Origin: CAZTGZ01 sp964613385
GTDB lineage: Bacteria; Bacteroidota; Bacteroidia; NS11-12g; UBA9320
Assembly (NCBI GenBank): GCA_964613385.1
Contig: CAZTGZ010000007.1
Span: 33,125-97,124, forward strand
Reading direction: 5' to 3'
DNA length: 64,000 bases
A program made the translations under genes and the position numbers. This document shows, one piece after another, positions 53,769-62,296 of the stretch. The notes below the pieces were generated by a model, which searched no databases, was not told the DNA's origin, and saw only the letters and a list, made by a program, of their open reading frames with translations. Within the stretch, counting starts at the first letter, position 1. Each line of letters begins with the position of its first letter.

Positions 53769-54830
53769 TTATTCGAAAATATGGCGCAATTCATTCTTAT
53801 GCTCCTGCATCCATTGGTAAGTGGATTCCATGAGGTTGTGGTTATTTTTTACCGGTTTCCAACCGAATTGCCGGCTTACTTTGGTATTGTCTGTGATATA
53901 AATTCTAAGGTCTGCAGGACGGTTTTCCTTAATACTGTTGATTTGTATGGTATTTCCGGAAATCTGATTTGCCATCTCTGTCATTTCCAGGAGTGAGAGG
54001 CTATTGCTCAAGCCTCCTCCAACATTGAATATTTGTCCATCGCCAACCTCCCAATTATTGAGTTGAAGTTCTATCAGTGCACATAAATCTTCAATATGTA
54101 AAATATCGCGCACTTGTTTTCCCAAACCACCATATCCAATATACGAGAGATTTTTATGGAGCATGTGGGCTGATAACCACAGTGCCACCACACCCTGATC
54201 GATCTTACCCATTTGCCAGGGGCCGCTAATTACTCCACATCGATTGATGATTGCCGGGAGTTTGTTGAATTCGACATATTCACGTATGAATAGTTCGGAG
54301 GCCAATTTGGTGGCTCCATACAGCGACCGACTGCCTTCCAATGGAAATTCTTCCGTAATTCCTTGACTGCTTATTCCCTTTATCGGCTGATTATCAGACC
54401 AATTGAATCGTGTTGGAGTTTCTTCAAACAGGGCGGCTTCCAGGGTTGCAATCGGATAAACTCTTGATGTTGACAGGAAAAGAAACTTACTTCCTCTTTC
54501 AATACAAAAATCGATCGCGTTGAGCGTTGAAGTAAGATTGTGTTCAATAACCGGACGGGATGCTGAATTTATTCCTGCCAGAACCGAGGGTTCAGCAGAA
54601 GCATCAACCAGCAAATCACATTCGGCCATGGCATTCAAGTCATCTTTGATGCGCATATCACCATGGACATAGGTGATACCCAGTTTTTTCAGACGGTTGA
54701 TATTGAGCTCTGAGCCTCTTCTTTTCAAATTGTCCAGGGCTGTAATTTGGTAATCCGGGTGATTTTTTTTGAGGAAAAATGCCAGATTAGAACCCACAAA
54801 ACCACATCCACCGGTAATTAAGATTTTCAT
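53769..54830 (-). CDS. NAD-dependent epimerase/dehydratase
   Basis: A 353-residue extended short-chain dehydrogenase. GGCGFVGSNLAFFLKKNHPD is the NAD loop. FLFLSTSRVYPIATLEAALF contains the catalytic Ser, and SRSLYGATKLASELFIREYV near 170 gives the Tyr-x3-Lys pair. The insert FNWSDNQPIKGISSQG before that pair and the KQVRDILHIEDLCALIEL segment are shared with paratose-epimerase-like proteins. The two epimerases of the locus belong to the same broad group but are not close copies. Substrate unknown. Confidence 0.87.
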   Translation of the reverse strand: MKILITGGCGFVGSNLAFFLKKNHPDYQITALDNLKRRGSELNINRLKKLGITYVHGDMRIKDDLNAMAECDLLVDASAEPSVLAGINSASRPVIEHNLTSTLNAIDFCIERGSKFLFLSTSRVYPIATLEAALFEETPTRFNWSDNQPIKGISSQGITEEFPLEGSRSLYGATKLASELFIREYVEFNKLPAIINRCGVISGPWQMGKIDQGVVALWLSAHMLHKNLSYIGYGGLGKQVRDILHIEDLCALIELQLNNWEVGDGQIFNVGGGLSNSLSLLEMTEMANQISGNTIQINSIKENRPADLRIYITDNTKVSRQFGWKPVKNNHNLMESTYQWMQEHKNELRHIFE

Positions 54831-55996
54831 ATTGACTCAGTATAAAATTTATGAAACAAGACGCGTTGTTGTTCCAGGTTAAATTTTTCTTTCACCCGAC
54901 GTTTAGCTTGTTCTGAAATGTGCGAAAGCTCCTTCGGAGATTTTTCCATTACAAATTTAATGGCAGCACAAAGGCCCAATGGATCTCTTTTGGGAATGAC
55001 AAAACCCGTTTTTTGGTCTTCAATATTTTCCGATAGTCCTTCGGCATTACTTACAAGGCTTACCAGACCCATAGCCTGAGCTTCAAGAACTGCATTGCAA
55101 AAGCCTTCCTGAACACTGTATTGCAGATAAATATGTGCATCTGCCAATTTCTTTCGCACCTGCTCAGGAGATAACTTGCCATGCAGAATTACATGGCCAT
55201 GAAGTCCTAGATCATGAATGGTAAAAAGTATTTGTTCCAATTCAGGACCGTCTCCAATCACATGCCATACAAAATTTGGAACACTGTGTTTTAAAATCTG
55301 CAAAGCCTCCAGGGTGTGAATCAGCCCTTTTTTCCAGTGCAATCTTGCCACAGTAATCAGTTGCCATGACTGTATGTTTTCAAAGGTTTTAACCGGTGAA
55401 TCGAATAGAGCGGTATCAATGGCAGGTGTAATTTTTATGGTGGGAATATTGTTCGGCAGACCGGCTTCTTTAGCTTTTTGGGTGAGGTCGTCTGAGATAG
55501 TATGTAATTTGCTCAAATGAGTCCAGATGAGGTCGTAGCAACCCGGATTTTTGAGTGGATAAATCGAGATGTCAAATCCTCTGATACTTGCCGAAAGCTT
55601 TGTAGTCATGACTTTCCCGAGTAATTCGCGACCCAAAGAGCTCGTGAGAAATCCAAAGTGCAGCCAATCTAATTTCTGATGTAAAATGTGAGCTGAAAGT
55701 AGAAGATTCCTGAACTTTTGAGAAGTGGATAAATCCGACTGAAGTTTCCAGAAACGAGTAACCCGCCGGGGAACCAACGTCAAACGCAGCATAAGAAACA
55801 AGGCATTGAAAACTCGAAGCTGACCCTTCAGATTCAGCGCATAAACCTTGCAAATGGCTGTAGATCTTTGAGCTTTGGAAAACTCATCCAAAAAAAGGAT
55901 TACTTCATGTCCATCCGCTTGTAGCCCGATGATTTTATTCCTGAAAAAAGTTTCAGAATAACCCGGATACGAAGACAAGACCAAACCGATTCTCAT
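54827..55996 (-). CDS. Family 4 glycosyltransferase
   Basis: A GT-B enzyme of 389 residues. The start at 55996 (MRIGLVLSSYPGYSETFFRN) gives an ATGA overlap with the upstream methyltransferase gene and matches the SETF-type N-terminus of colanic-acid-type transferases; the frame extends eight codons further. Donor-domain landmarks are WQLITVARLHWKKGLIHTLE and YLQYSVQEGFCNAVLEAQAM (E-x7-E). Sugar unknown. Confidence 0.92.
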   Translation of the reverse strand: MRIGLVLSSYPGYSETFFRNKIIGLQADGHEVILFLDEFSKAQRSTAICKVYALNLKGQLRVFNALFLMLRLTLVPRRVTRFWKLQSDLSTSQKFRNLLLSAHILHQKLDWLHFGFLTSSLGRELLGKVMTTKLSASIRGFDISIYPLKNPGCYDLIWTHLSKLHTISDDLTQKAKEAGLPNNIPTIKITPAIDTALFDSPVKTFENIQSWQLITVARLHWKKGLIHTLEALQILKHSVPNFVWHVIGDGPELEQILFTIHDLGLHGHVILHGKLSPEQVRKKLADAHIYLQYSVQEGFCNAVLEAQAMGLVSLVSNAEGLSENIEDQKTGFVIPKRDPLGLCAAIKFVMEKSPKELSHISEQAKRRVKEKFNLEQQRVLFHKFYTESI

Positions 55997-56802
55997 GCTT
56001 TTTGGCCGATGAAGAGCCATTCATAATCCGGAATACCCAAGGTCTTTTCCGAATCGTATTTTTTTAAGTCAACAACTTGAGTTTGAGCGAAAACTTTCTT
56101 CATACTTGATTCGAAATCACTCCCATAGTCCCGGTAGTGGCCATTGTAATTTAAATTGTTGAAAAAAATGGTTTTCTTTCGCTTGAAATCTCCGGGGATG
56201 GTAATGAGAACCTGACCTCCGGGTTTTAGGACCTTCTGCATTTCTTGCAAAGCTTTCAAATCATCCGGCACATGTTCTAAAACATGGTTGCACAATATGA
56301 GGTCAAAAGAGTTTTCAGGTAAAGTCAGGTTTTGTATATCCTGATTGGGGAAATCTACATCTTCAAGAAAGAAATCTGTGGTTTTATAGGTCAGATTGTT
56401 TTGACGGAACAAATCGTAGAAAACAGGTTCAGGGGCGAAATGAAGAACTGAAAAACCGGGTTTTACATGGGCAATGGCTTCTTTATAATAATAATACAAA
56501 GCGCGATGTCTGGGCCGGGAGGAACAATGCGGACAAGCATAGTTCAAATTAAAACGCATTCGATTTGATAAATGAACAAATCTACTGTTGTGTTGACCAC
56601 ACAAAGGACAATAGTTTTTACCTGCCTTGTTTAAAATGGCACTTGCCTGAATCCGATTCATCAATTCGGTCATCAAAAATCTGATCGCCATTTTTAATTC
56701 TCCCTGCTTTATTTTACCAAATGCCGAGGAGAAAATTGCTTTTACGGATCTGAATTTATAAGGTTGGAAAGCGGCAGGATTACTAAACGTTGTATTTGCC
56801 AT
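55993..56802 (-). CDS. Methyltransferase with N-terminal zinc ribbon
   Basis: A 269-residue protein. A likely zinc site of two CxxC pairs is visible: YCPLCGQHNS near residue 64 and YACPHCSSRPRHR near 88. The class I methyltransferase fold follows, with SVLHFAPEPVFYDLFRQNNL, LTLPENSFDLILCNHVLEHV near 165 and MQKVLKPGGQVLITIPGDF. The H-V-L-E-H segment is a methyltransferase-11 hallmark. Zinc-ribbon methyltransferases of this type occur in polysaccharide loci; the target is unknown. It overlaps the asparagine-synthase-like gene by 20 bases. Confidence 0.8.
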   Translation of the reverse strand: MANTTFSNPAAFQPYKFRSVKAIFSSAFGKIKQGELKMAIRFLMTELMNRIQASAILNKAGKNYCPLCGQHNSRFVHLSNRMRFNLNYACPHCSSRPRHRALYYYYKEAIAHVKPGFSVLHFAPEPVFYDLFRQNNLTYKTTDFFLEDVDFPNQDIQNLTLPENSFDLILCNHVLEHVPDDLKALQEMQKVLKPGGQVLITIPGDFKRKKTIFFNNLNYNGHYRDYGSDFESSMKKVFAQTQVVDLKKYDSEKTLGIPDYEWLFIGQKA

Positions 56803-58138
56803 CGGCGCGATATAAATTTAAGGTTAGCAGCATAGACACTGAATGTGAAAAGAAAACAGGGTCAGATTCTCTAAATTTTTGATAAAATTTCATGTTGATC
56901 TCTTTTGGTATTTTAAGGTCACCAATAGGATTGAACAAATGCTCTTTTAGAAGCATATCATTATCGTCTCCATTAAACTGGAGCTCCCAATTCCGTTGAG
57001 TGGGTGTTTTTTTTAACTTACTCCATAATCGGTACGGAAGATTGTATGGAAAGCGGTTTAAATGGTAGTTGTTTACATTGAATGGCCGTTGGCTTTGCCA
57101 GGTAATGGAGGCCAGATCGGGCGCATATTTTTTAAGGTATTCGATTTGAATCTGACGTGCGCTTAACCATTTTTCAGGAATCCGGCATATCAAATTACAT
57201 AGTTGATTGTGATAATATGGCACGCTTATTGGCAAGGCGGCTGCATAAAACCTCAGGTTGGTACTGGTCCAACGTGGGGCCCAATGTGTACTTTTAAATG
57301 CTCTTATGCGGGCATTGGCAGAATTCTCTATGGGAATTTCCGCCAATAAATCGCGCAATCTTTCCTCGAGATAATCACAGAATTCTCCCGGTAATTCCCA
57401 GAATTTCCATAAGGAATCAGCGATCTCTAAACCACCTTTTTTTACTACTTTTTTCATCAGCACCTTAACCTGGTCTTCAAAACCAAGACTATCCGGTACA
57501 CCCATATCATCGAATAAAACATCGCCCCAGTGCCCAAGTAGAAACCGATTCCCAAAGTTCTGGTATTGCGTTAAAAAAGCGGCTTGCCTGGGATGGGTAA
57601 ATTCAGAATAGCAATCATTGATTTCTGCGAATTTGTTCAGCGACTTCCATAGATACCCGGATGGCACTTCCAGAGACTGGTACTTAAATCCACAATATTT
57701 TGCAATTTTTTCACCGTAATGGGTTTCATCATGTCCCAGGTAAAATTTATAGCTGAAAGTAAAAGGTTTTTTTCCTGTGTGTCGGGCAGCTGCGGCTAAA
57801 GTTCTGCTGTCTAAACCACCTGAAAGTGGCAGTATCATTCCATGTTCAGGTTCTGCTGAAATTATTTCATGAAATTGTTCAGCGAACAATTCAATGGATT
57901 GGGAAAGGCTGATGTCTTCAGGTTGATATCGCCACGGATTGTCCGTTGATTGAACGGTTGATACCGAGCCGTTTTCAATATTAAATTCGGCATTCGGTTT
58001 AACTACTTTAAGACCTTGATGGTAAGTCTCATCATCCAAAAAAAAGCCCAAAGCAGCATAAACACAAATCGCTTTGTAGTCAAACCCATCTTTTCGACCA
58101 TAGAATAGCGGATTTGAAGGAATAATGGGGTTTTTCAT
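56783..58138 (-). CDS. Asparagine-synthase-like protein lacking the glutaminase domain
   Basis: A 451-residue protein. The ATP-pyrophosphatase loop LPLSGGLDSRTLAAAARHTG lies near residue 105, followed by HDETHYGEKIAKYCGFKYQS. The N-terminal 90 residues do not start with the catalytic Cys2 of class II amidotransferases. FFLDDETYHQGLKVVKPNAE resembles the end of a glutaminase-like domain, so that domain is reduced. Without glutamine hydrolysis it may use ammonia, a partner glutaminase, or catalyse another AMP-forming ligation. The C-terminal region departs from AsnB. Confidence 0.78.
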   Translation of the reverse strand: MKNPIIPSNPLFYGRKDGFDYKAICVYAALGFFLDDETYHQGLKVVKPNAEFNIENGSVSTVQSTDNPWRYQPEDISLSQSIELFAEQFHEIISAEPEHGMILPLSGGLDSRTLAAAARHTGKKPFTFSYKFYLGHDETHYGEKIAKYCGFKYQSLEVPSGYLWKSLNKFAEINDCYSEFTHPRQAAFLTQYQNFGNRFLLGHWGDVLFDDMGVPDSLGFEDQVKVLMKKVVKKGGLEIADSLWKFWELPGEFCDYLEERLRDLLAEIPIENSANARIRAFKSTHWAPRWTSTNLRFYAAALPISVPYYHNQLCNLICRIPEKWLSARQIQIEYLKKYAPDLASITWQSQRPFNVNNYHLNRFPYNLPYRLWSKLKKTPTQRNWELQFNGDDNDMLLKEHLFNPIGDLKIPKEINMKFYQKFRESDPVFFSHSVSMLLTLNLYRADGKYNV

Positions 58139-59250
58139 CCTTTTAACGTGCGGATATAAAATTGCTCGTGTTTTTCAACCTCTTTTTCTATTGAAAAATG
58201 TGTTTTGGCAAATTCGCTCAATGCATTCCCCAGTTGTTCATTTTCAAGAATGGGCCGATTCATATAAAAATTCAGTTTTTCGGCCAATTGATCGGCATTT
58301 CCTGCTTCAAAAAGCAGTTCAGGATAATTGTTTAATTGGTCGGTAATTCCGCTAATGGCACTTCCAATCGTAACTTTCCCTGAAGCCATGGCTTCCAATA
58401 GAGCCACCGGTGATCCTTCTCCTCTGTATTTGTTACCTTCCAATGAAGGAAGAACAAATATTTCAGCTTGCTTCAGATAATCCTGCACATTAAGTTGTTT
58501 GCCCAAAAAACGAATTTTGGTGCTTAAATGATTCGACTCAGTCCATTGAATCAACTGCTTTCCGTAATCATTGTCGCAATCTCCCAAAATCCATAATTTC
58601 CAGGAAGGGTTGGAGGCTTCGTATTTTTTAAACGCATGTAAGAGTATTTCTACACCTTTAACCGGCACCAGATTGGCAACACAAATAATGATGCGTTCTT
58701 CTTTATGCTCGAACGGCCAATTTTTAAATTGTTCAATCACCACCCCTCTTCCAATGCATTCAACATTGGGGTGATTTTTGTAAAAAGTTTCCAGCATTTT
58801 GGAATTTTGGACGATGATTCCTTTCGCCAGCCGTCCTCTGAGTTTCCATCCATTTTTAGAACTACCGCCCCAGTTCATATTTTTCTTGGTAAAGATCCAG
58901 GGTATTCCTGCCAATTTCGCTGCAAGTGGTTCAGAGTAATCGGCACCATAGTGAAAGGAGTGAATAATATCGGGAGAAATTTTTTTTAAAAACCTCGCAC
59001 ATTTCAAGCTTTTAATAATTCCTGAAACATAGGGTTTCATGGGATGAAAATAAGGATAGAGATGCACGGGAATTCCGCTGTTCACAACTGTTTTAAAGAA
59101 TTCTCCCTTATTGTGAACGCAGAGAATTTCGGCTTCAAACTTTTGAGGATCCAATCTTTGAGCTAAGTTGAGTAATGCTTTACCCGACCCGGCTGTGTCG
59201 AAGTTGGGAATGGTATAAAGTACCTTTATCTTTTGGTGTTTTCCAGCCAT
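58135..59250 (-). CDS. Family 4 glycosyltransferase
   Basis: A GT-B enzyme of 371 residues. I chose the ATG at 59250 (MAGKHQKIKVLYTIPNFDTA) because it leads straight into the Rossmann strand; the frame extends 11 codons further into asnB. Landmarks are GSGKALLNLAQRLDPQKFEA, IIICVANLVPVKGVEILLHA near 195, and VLPSLEGNKYRGEGSPVALL with LEAMASGKVTIGSA. It overlaps asnB by 25 bases. Confidence 0.9.
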   Translation of the reverse strand: MAGKHQKIKVLYTIPNFDTAGSGKALLNLAQRLDPQKFEAEILCVHNKGEFFKTVVNSGIPVHLYPYFHPMKPYVSGIIKSLKCARFLKKISPDIIHSFHYGADYSEPLAAKLAGIPWIFTKKNMNWGGSSKNGWKLRGRLAKGIIVQNSKMLETFYKNHPNVECIGRGVVIEQFKNWPFEHKEERIIICVANLVPVKGVEILLHAFKKYEASNPSWKLWILGDCDNDYGKQLIQWTESNHLSTKIRFLGKQLNVQDYLKQAEIFVLPSLEGNKYRGEGSPVALLEAMASGKVTIGSAISGITDQLNNYPELLFEAGNADQLAEKLNFYMNRPILENEQLGNALSEFAKTHFSIEKEVEKHEQFYIRTLKG

Positions 59251-61061
59251 GATACTAAGGCAAACAAAGAGAAAATTGCCCATTTTCGGTCTTTTCCCAT
59301 TCGGTGTTCAGAAAACAATCGATGTATTTCGCGAGCCTGAATGTTTAGTTTTTGTAAAAAGTGCTGCTGAGTAAGAAGTTCTTCCATGGTATGACCTGCT
59401 GCAGAACGAATCCACTCGGCCAGGGGAATGCTAAATCCCCGTTTTCTTTCATCGGGGTGAAAATCATTGAATTTTCGGGAAAGTAGTTTTTTGAGTAGAC
59501 CTTTTCTCTGACCATTTTCATAGCTCAGGGATCCGGGAAGCTGACAACTGAATTCAATAAATTCCTTTTTTAGAAACGGTACCCGCACCTCTAAGGAAGC
59601 TTCCATACTGGCGAGATCAACTTTTCGCAATGTTTTTTGCATCATCCCTTCAAATTCCGCCTTGCGCATGTTTTGCATCAATACATCGGTGTCATTTGTA
59701 TTGGGATATGCATACGTGGTATAATTCTCCGGCAATTTAATTTCCTTCAGGTACGGAAATACTTTGTGAATATCGTTTTTCTTAAATCTGGAATGAAGAC
59801 TTTGGTGGGCCTTGGCTTGTTCCTTAAATAATACCAAACTGTTCATTTTGGGTATCCCGGTGTATTTGTTGAATCCGTAAAGGCCTTTTTTTACCAGGGG
59901 AGGATAGTTCTGCCATTGGATATTCCTGAGCAGGCTATGGAAACGGTTATAGCCGTAAAACAATTCATCTCCGCCATCTCCGGATAGTGCTACCTTAACT
60001 TTTTCGGCTGCCAATGCCGATACCAAATGGGTTGGAACTATGCTGAAATCTCCGATCGGTTCGTGAAACATTTTTTGCCATTGGAACAACAGATTTAAGG
60101 AACTTTCCGAGTCCATTTTCCGGAGGGAGTGGTCGGTTTGCAGAAATTTTGCAAAAAAAGCGGCATCGTCGGATTCGTCATGAATCTCAGAATCGGATCC
60201 AATGGTAAATGTTTTTAAGTTCCGGATGTTGCGGGAAGCGATTTCTGCAATAATCGGAGAATCGACACCTCCGGATAGGAAGGCTCCGATTTCAACATCA
60301 CTGAGTAACTCATCTTTTACGGCTTTTTCCAGGGCCTGATCCAATCGCTCCATCGCTTCGTTTTTTGAAATCACTGAATTTTGATGGGAGGGGAATTCCC
60401 AATATTTAGTCTCCAGTATTTTCCCATCTATCGATACGGTCAGATAACATCCGGGACTTACTTGTGCTGTATGCTCAATTAACGCAAAAGGTGGTGGCAG
60501 GAAATGTTGTTCTAAGTACAAGAGCAGAACATCAGGTTGTATCGGTTCATGTATGAATGTGGGGTGACAAACCACCTGATCATATTGACTGGCAGCGACC
60601 AGGGTCCCTTTGTGATATCCATAAAAAAGCGGCTTTATTCCGGCAAAATCCCTGGCCAGCGTGGTGTTCTGATTTTTGTAATCGTAGATGCATAATGCAA
60701 ACATTCCGTCCAGGGCTTTAATGGTTCGGTCAATGCCCCAGGACTCCAGGCATGCACAAATGGTTTCTGAGTCGCTGTGTCCGCGAAATCTTTGATCTGG
60801 AAGCTGTTTTCGCAATTCCAGATGATTGTATATTTCGCCATTAAACAACAACAGAAAATTCCCATTTCTGCTGCGCATGGGTTGGCTTCCGGCCTCTGAG
60901 AGGTCTAAAATGGATAACCGGTTAAAACCAGCCTGAATATGCTCTTCCCGAACAATTTTCTGATCATCGGGTCCGCGCTTTGCAGACTTATCCAGCAATT
61001 CCTTAAATTTCAATGGATTGCAGGGTTCAGAAAGGCTAAATTCGAAAAGAAATCCGCACAT
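59226..61061 (-). CDS. asnB: Asparagine synthetase (glutamine-hydrolysing)
   Basis: A complete 611-residue AsnB. MCGFLFEFS exposes the catalytic Cys2 after Met removal. Glutaminase-domain motifs RGPDDQKIVREE, NGEIYNHLELRKQL and GMFALCIYDYK follow. The synthetase domain has GAFLSGGVDSPIIAEI near residue 255 and KVALSGDGGDELFYGYNRFH. In polysaccharide loci such enzymes amidate uronic acids or other carboxylates rather than making free asparagine; which applies here is unknown. It overlaps its upstream neighbour by one base. Confidence 0.92.
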   Translation of the reverse strand: MCGFLFEFSLSEPCNPLKFKELLDKSAKRGPDDQKIVREEHIQAGFNRLSILDLSEAGSQPMRSRNGNFLLLFNGEIYNHLELRKQLPDQRFRGHSDSETICACLESWGIDRTIKALDGMFALCIYDYKNQNTTLARDFAGIKPLFYGYHKGTLVAASQYDQVVCHPTFIHEPIQPDVLLLYLEQHFLPPPFALIEHTAQVSPGCYLTVSIDGKILETKYWEFPSHQNSVISKNEAMERLDQALEKAVKDELLSDVEIGAFLSGGVDSPIIAEIASRNIRNLKTFTIGSDSEIHDESDDAAFFAKFLQTDHSLRKMDSESSLNLLFQWQKMFHEPIGDFSIVPTHLVSALAAEKVKVALSGDGGDELFYGYNRFHSLLRNIQWQNYPPLVKKGLYGFNKYTGIPKMNSLVLFKEQAKAHQSLHSRFKKNDIHKVFPYLKEIKLPENYTTYAYPNTNDTDVLMQNMRKAEFEGMMQKTLRKVDLASMEASLEVRVPFLKKEFIEFSCQLPGSLSYENGQRKGLLKKLLSRKFNDFHPDERKRGFSIPLAEWIRSAAGHTMEELLTQQHFLQKLNIQAREIHRLFSEHRMGKDRKWAIFSLFALVSWLENTKR

Positions 61062-62296
61062 TATTGGTATGCTTTGATTACTTCAAGTAAGCGAAGTATG
61101 TTTCGTTGGATAAAGTATTGGTTATACCAATTAAAACTCTCTTCACCAATTTTCATCAATTCGACCGGGTGTTCATAAGCCCATTTGAGTTTATTGGAAA
61201 TTTCCTGTGGTTCTCTTGCGTTTAACAAAGGATAAATTCCATTGGGCATTTCTGCTTCATGATAATTCTGAAGGTTGAGGTAATGCAAAATGGGTTTCCG
61301 CATCGAATGGGCTTCCATAATGGTACCGAAAGTGAGAAAACTATGCTCAAATTCACCGGTACAAAGGTCAGCTTGTTTCACCAAATACATCAGATCTTTT
61401 CGATACAGGGTAGGAAACCACTTTACATGTTGTTCAATGCCTAATTCGGAAATCAGATTTTTCGAATCCACCACATTGTTGCCATAATCCAGCATAATAA
61501 GCAACGCATCGGAGATATTTTGTTCTTTAATAAACGCTGCGAATCCGCGTATCAAACGATCTACGCCCTTATTGGAGAAGGGATTGGGTGGGTTTTTCCA
61601 TTCCTGTCGTCCATGAAAAAGCACCATAAACTTATTTTGCTTTCTCAGGGTATTGATTTCATCAGCAAAATGAACGGGTGGGGAAGGGTTTGCATTAAAA
61701 GCAGTTTCATATTCGGGATGAAACAAAAAAGGCATACCGATATGTTCAAATTTTCCTTTCAACCCGAGTGACAATAATTTTGACTCATATTCGGGATTGG
61801 TTTTGTCAAGGAATACATAATCGGCATCCGTAATTACTCCTTTTTGCCATACGCCAAAAGTTCCCATTTTCATGGCTTTGTATGAAATTCTACTTTTTGA
61901 GATCCATGGCAAGGCAGCAGAAATCCGGGCTTTCAGCGAATAATGATAAGGAGGTTGTGCGTACTTGTAAAAGTCGGATCCATACGGATAATAAATCTGG
62001 GATTTGATTCCCGCTGCCCAGGCATATGCCGCTTCATTGCCCTGACCGATGATTATATCGAATCCGGAGAGTTTTTCTTTTACTTCTTTAACATTGATAT
62101 TGAGAGGGTTATATGAAATCCACCAATCTACTTTATGACAAAAATCCAGGTTGTCAATTTTAAAGGTATCGGCTTTCGGTTCGAACTGGAAATTAATGCT
62201 GTTGTAAAATACATGTGCTTCAATATGATTGAATCTCAACCATCGGGCTATGGCAAAGAAATTATTGTTCATATTTCCCAGGAGTGCTACTCTCAT
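61061..62296 (-). CDS. Divergent glycosyltransferase-like protein
   Basis: A 411-residue protein with a GT-B look. MRVALLGNMNNNFFAIARWL is a Rossmann strand and loop, YYPYGSDFYKYAQPPYHYSL follows, and the donor half has FMVLFHGRQEWKNPPNPFSN near 225 and SNKGVDRLIRGFAAFIKE. FGTIMEAHSMRKPILHYLNL occupies the nucleotide-sugar position with a single Glu. I recognise no closer family. It overlaps wzx by ATGA and asnB by one base. Confidence 0.68.
   Translation of the reverse strand: MRVALLGNMNNNFFAIARWLRFNHIEAHVFYNSINFQFEPKADTFKIDNLDFCHKVDWWISYNPLNINVKEVKEKLSGFDIIIGQGNEAAYAWAAGIKSQIYYPYGSDFYKYAQPPYHYSLKARISAALPWISKSRISYKAMKMGTFGVWQKGVITDADYVFLDKTNPEYESKLLSLGLKGKFEHIGMPFLFHPEYETAFNANPSPPVHFADEINTLRKQNKFMVLFHGRQEWKNPPNPFSNKGVDRLIRGFAAFIKEQNISDALLIMLDYGNNVVDSKNLISELGIEQHVKWFPTLYRKDLMYLVKQADLCTGEFEHSFLTFGTIMEAHSMRKPILHYLNLQNYHEAEMPNGIYPLLNAREPQEISNKLKWAYEHPVELMKIGEESFNWYNQYFIQRNILRLLEVIKAYQ

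Noticed and set aside
56783..58138. Reading the short asparagine-synthase-like gene as a broken asnB pseudogene
   Set aside because: The frame is intact over 451 codons, the pyrophosphatase loop is complete, and it overlaps both neighbours as a normal operon member. The glutaminase part is reduced rather than interrupted.
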